Assembly (NCBI GenBank): GCA_035507915.1
Contig: DATJNS010000158.1
Coordinates: forward strand, 1-15,038
Direction: 5' to 3'
Length of the DNA stretch: 15,038 nt
Origin: JACQAI01 sp035507915
Lineage (GTDB): Bacteria; Pseudomonadota; Alphaproteobacteria; Elsterales; Elsteraceae
The notes under the pieces were generated by a model. It was not told the DNA's origin, ran no database searches, and was given only the letters and a program-made list of their open reading frames with translations. Position 1 is the stretch's first letter; every line of letters begins with the position of its first letter. Positions 13,276 through 15,038 of this stretch are shown here, piece after piece. The position numbers and the translations under genes were made by a program.

Positions 13276-15038
13276 ATGCTGCGCATCGGCATCGACGTCG
13301 GCGGCACGTTCACCGATCTGGTCGCGGTCGACGCGCGCGGCCGCGCCACGCTCGCCAAGGTCCCCTCGACACCCGCGGATCCCTCGACCGGCGTGATCGA
13401 CGGGCTCGCGCGCCTGGCCGAGACGCTCGGCATCACGCTGTCGGCGCTGCTGCACGACACCGACCGCATCGTGCACGGCACGACGGTCGCGACCAATGCG
13501 CTGCTCGAGGGCAAGGGCGCCAAGGTCGGCATGCTGACCACCGAAGGCCACCGCGACGTCGTCGAGATGCGCGAGGGCCTGAAATCCGACCGCTACAATC
13601 TGCGCCAGCCGCCGCCGGCGCAGCTGGTGCCTCGTGCGCTGCGCGTGCCGGTGCGCGAGCGCATGCGGCCCGACGGCCGCATCGAGACGCCGCTCGACGC
13701 GGGCTCGCTGGACCCCGCGATCGAAACCTTGCGCGCGGCCGCCGTCGAGGCGGTCGCGGTCTGCTACATGCACGCCTGGCGCGACCCGCGCCACGAGCGC
13801 GCGACCGCCGAGCGGCTCGCCGCCCTGCTGCCCGGCGCCTACGTGTCGCTGTCCTCGGACGTGCTGCCGCAGATCAAGGAGTTCGAGCGCTTCTCGACCA
13901 CCGCGGTGAACGCCTATGTCGGCCCGGTGCTGGCGCGCTACCTGACCCGGCTCGGCGAGCGCCTGACGACCGCGGGCTACGGCGGACCGGTGCTCATTAT
14001 GCAGTCGCACGGCGGCGTGCTGCCGATCGCCGACGCGGCGCGGCTGGCCGCCGGCGCGGTGCTGTCCGGCCCGGCCGGCGGCGTCGCCGGCAGCCGCTAC
14101 GCCGCCCAGCTGCTCGGTGAAGGCAACCTGATCCCGTTCGACATGGGCGGCACCTCGACCGACATCTCGCTGATCGTCGACGGCGCGCCGACCCTGGTGA
14201 TGGACCGCGGCGTCGGCGGTCACCGCATCGCGCTCAACAGCCTCGACATCGTCAGCATCGGCGCCGGCGGCGGCTCGATCGCGCATGTCGACACGGGCGG
14301 CATCCTGCATGTCGGGCCGGAGAGCGCGGGCGCCGATCCCGGGCCGGCGTGCTACGCCAAGGGCGGCACCGCGGCGACGGTGACGGACGCCAACCTGGTG
14401 CTCGGCTATCTCGATCCCGACGGCTTCCTCGGCGGCCGGCGCCGGCTCGACCGCACCGCCGCGGAGAACGCGATCGATCGCATCGCCGCGGCGCTCGGCC
14501 TCGACCGCTTCGCGGCGGCCGAGGGCGTGCACCGCATCGTCAACACCACGATGGCCGAGGGCGTGCGCCTGGTCTCGGTGCGGCGCGGCGTCGATCCGCG
14601 CCGTTTCGCGCTGCTGTCGTTCGGCGGCGCCTCGGGACTGCACGCCACCGACGTGGCGCGCCAGCTCGATCTCGAGCGCGTGATCGTGCCGCGGGTCGCC
14701 GCCGTGCTGTCGGCCTGGGGCATGCTGGCGACCGACCTGCGCTTCGAGGTGGTGCGCAGCCATGTCGGCGACGCCGGCCGGCTCGACGGCGCCGGCGTCA
14801 AGCGGCTGTTCGACGCGATGGAGGCCGAGGGCATGGCGCGGCTGCGCGCCTCGTTCGACGGGCCCGCGCGCTGCGACCGCTCGGTCGACATGCGCTACGG
14901 CGAGCAGATCTTCGAGATCAACGTGCCCCTGGACGGCGTGGATTGGCGCGTGCCCGATCCGCTGCCGCAGATCGTCGAGCGCTTCCACCAGCGTCACGAG
15001 CAGCTCTACACCTATGCGCAGCGCGACCAGGAGAGCGT
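13276..15038 (+). CDS. Hydantoinase A/oxoprolinase-type ATPase subunit (HyuA-like), cut by right window edge
   Basis: About 587 residues of an expected roughly 690 are visible; the gene runs off the right edge. It begins MLRIGIDVGGTFTDLVAVD, the family's N-terminal phosphate-binding signature with GIDVGGTFTD at residues 5-14. Further hallmarks are RIVHGTTVATNALLEGKGAK, KEFERFSTTAVNAYVGPVL, GPAGGVAGSRYAAQ and the second ATPase motif FDMGGTSTDIS at 288-298. Later come SIGAGGGSIAHVD, GADPGPACYA and LLSFGGASGLHA. The subunit couples ATP hydrolysis to ring opening together with the upstream B subunit, whose stop is 1 base before this ATG. Codon use and GC match the neighbours. No frameshift was seen in the visible part. 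The substrate is unknown. Confidence 0.92.
   Translation, partial: MLRIGIDVGGTFTDLVAVDARGRATLAKVPSTPADPSTGVIDGLARLAETLGITLSALLHDTDRIVHGTTVATNALLEGKGAKVGMLTTEGHRDVVEMREGLKSDRYNLRQPPPAQLVPRALRVPVRERMRPDGRIETPLDAGSLDPAIETLRAAAVEAVAVCYMHAWRDPRHERATAERLAALLPGAYVSLSSDVLPQIKEFERFSTTAVNAYVGPVLARYLTRLGERLTTAGYGGPVLIMQSHGGVLPIADAARLAAGAVLSGPAGGVAGSRYAAQLLGEGNLIPFDMGGTSTDISLIVDGAPTLVMDRGVGGHRIALNSLDIVSIGAGGGSIAHVDTGGILHVGPESAGADPGPACYAKGGTAATVTDANLVLGYLDPDGFLGGRRRLDRTAAENAIDRIAAALGLDRFAAAEGVHRIVNTTMAEGVRLVSVRRGVDPRRFALLSFGGASGLHATDVARQLDLERVIVPRVAAVLSAWGMLATDLRFEVVRSHVGDAGRLDGAGVKRLFDAMEAEGMARLRASFDGPARCDRSVDMRYGEQIFEINVPLDGVDWRVPDPLPQIVERFHQRHEQLYTYAQRDQES

Noticed and set aside
11598..13541. A 647-codon minus-strand open frame opposite the hydantoinase B gene
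   Set aside because: It is a shadow of the HyuB-like coding frame, with no recognisable protein motif and no ribosome binding site.
1..15038. Search for insertion sequences, att sites, integrases, phage or toxin-antitoxin genes
   Set aside because: No transposase or integrase motif, no terminal inverted repeats and no target-site duplications were recognised by eye.

Overview
The window is GC-rich throughout (estimated near 70 %, not counted) and every gene uses GC-ending codons. The cysteine synthase, the GNAT protein and the HlyB/HlyD pair all read like alphaproteobacterial versions of their families. I infer a soil- or water-type alphaproteobacterium (Rhizobiales/Rhodospirillales-like), chromosomal, with moderate confidence. 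I recognise no tRNA, rRNA, CRISPR array, transposase or phage gene. No gene-free stretch exceeds 300 bases. The five longest are 950-1172, 9756-9952, 1654-1840, 5130-5295 and 11459-11615, and each is described below.

Left part (1-2890). A minus-strand pair comes first: a Lys/Ala-rich histone-H1-like protein (503-949) followed by a GNAT acetyltransferase cut by the window edge (1-483). Next are a 62-residue helical protein (+), a small glycine-zipper lipoprotein (-), a secreted cupin (+) and a secreted HbpS/GlcG-type protein (+). GC-rich hairpins lie at several of the gene ends.

Middle (2980-8852, +). An HMG-CoA-lyase-like enzyme and a class III CoA-transferase sit 5 bases apart. They look like a two-step CoA pathway: activation of an organic acid, then retro-aldol/Claisen cleavage. 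Beyond an AT-rich, partly palindromic spacer lies a type I secretion pair: an HlyB-like ABC exporter with a degenerate peptidase domain, and an overlapping HlyD-like adaptor. No RTX substrate and no TolC gene are present in the window. A sulfotransferase (8868-9755, -) converges on the adaptor with a 15-base gap and has its own AT-rich upstream region.

Right part (9953-15038). A secreted His/Trp/Tyr/Pro-rich protein and a cysteine synthase lie on the minus strand. Divergent from the synthase is a hydantoinase/5-oxoprolinase-type operon in the order B then A, with the A subunit cut by the right edge.

Most of this is ordinary family-level gene content. The points most worth following are: the lyase/CoA-transferase pair with a modified catalytic loop, the substrate-less secretion pair plus sulfotransferase bracketed by two AT-rich islands, and the H1-like protein next to an acetyltransferase. 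I see nothing I could defend as a wholly new system.
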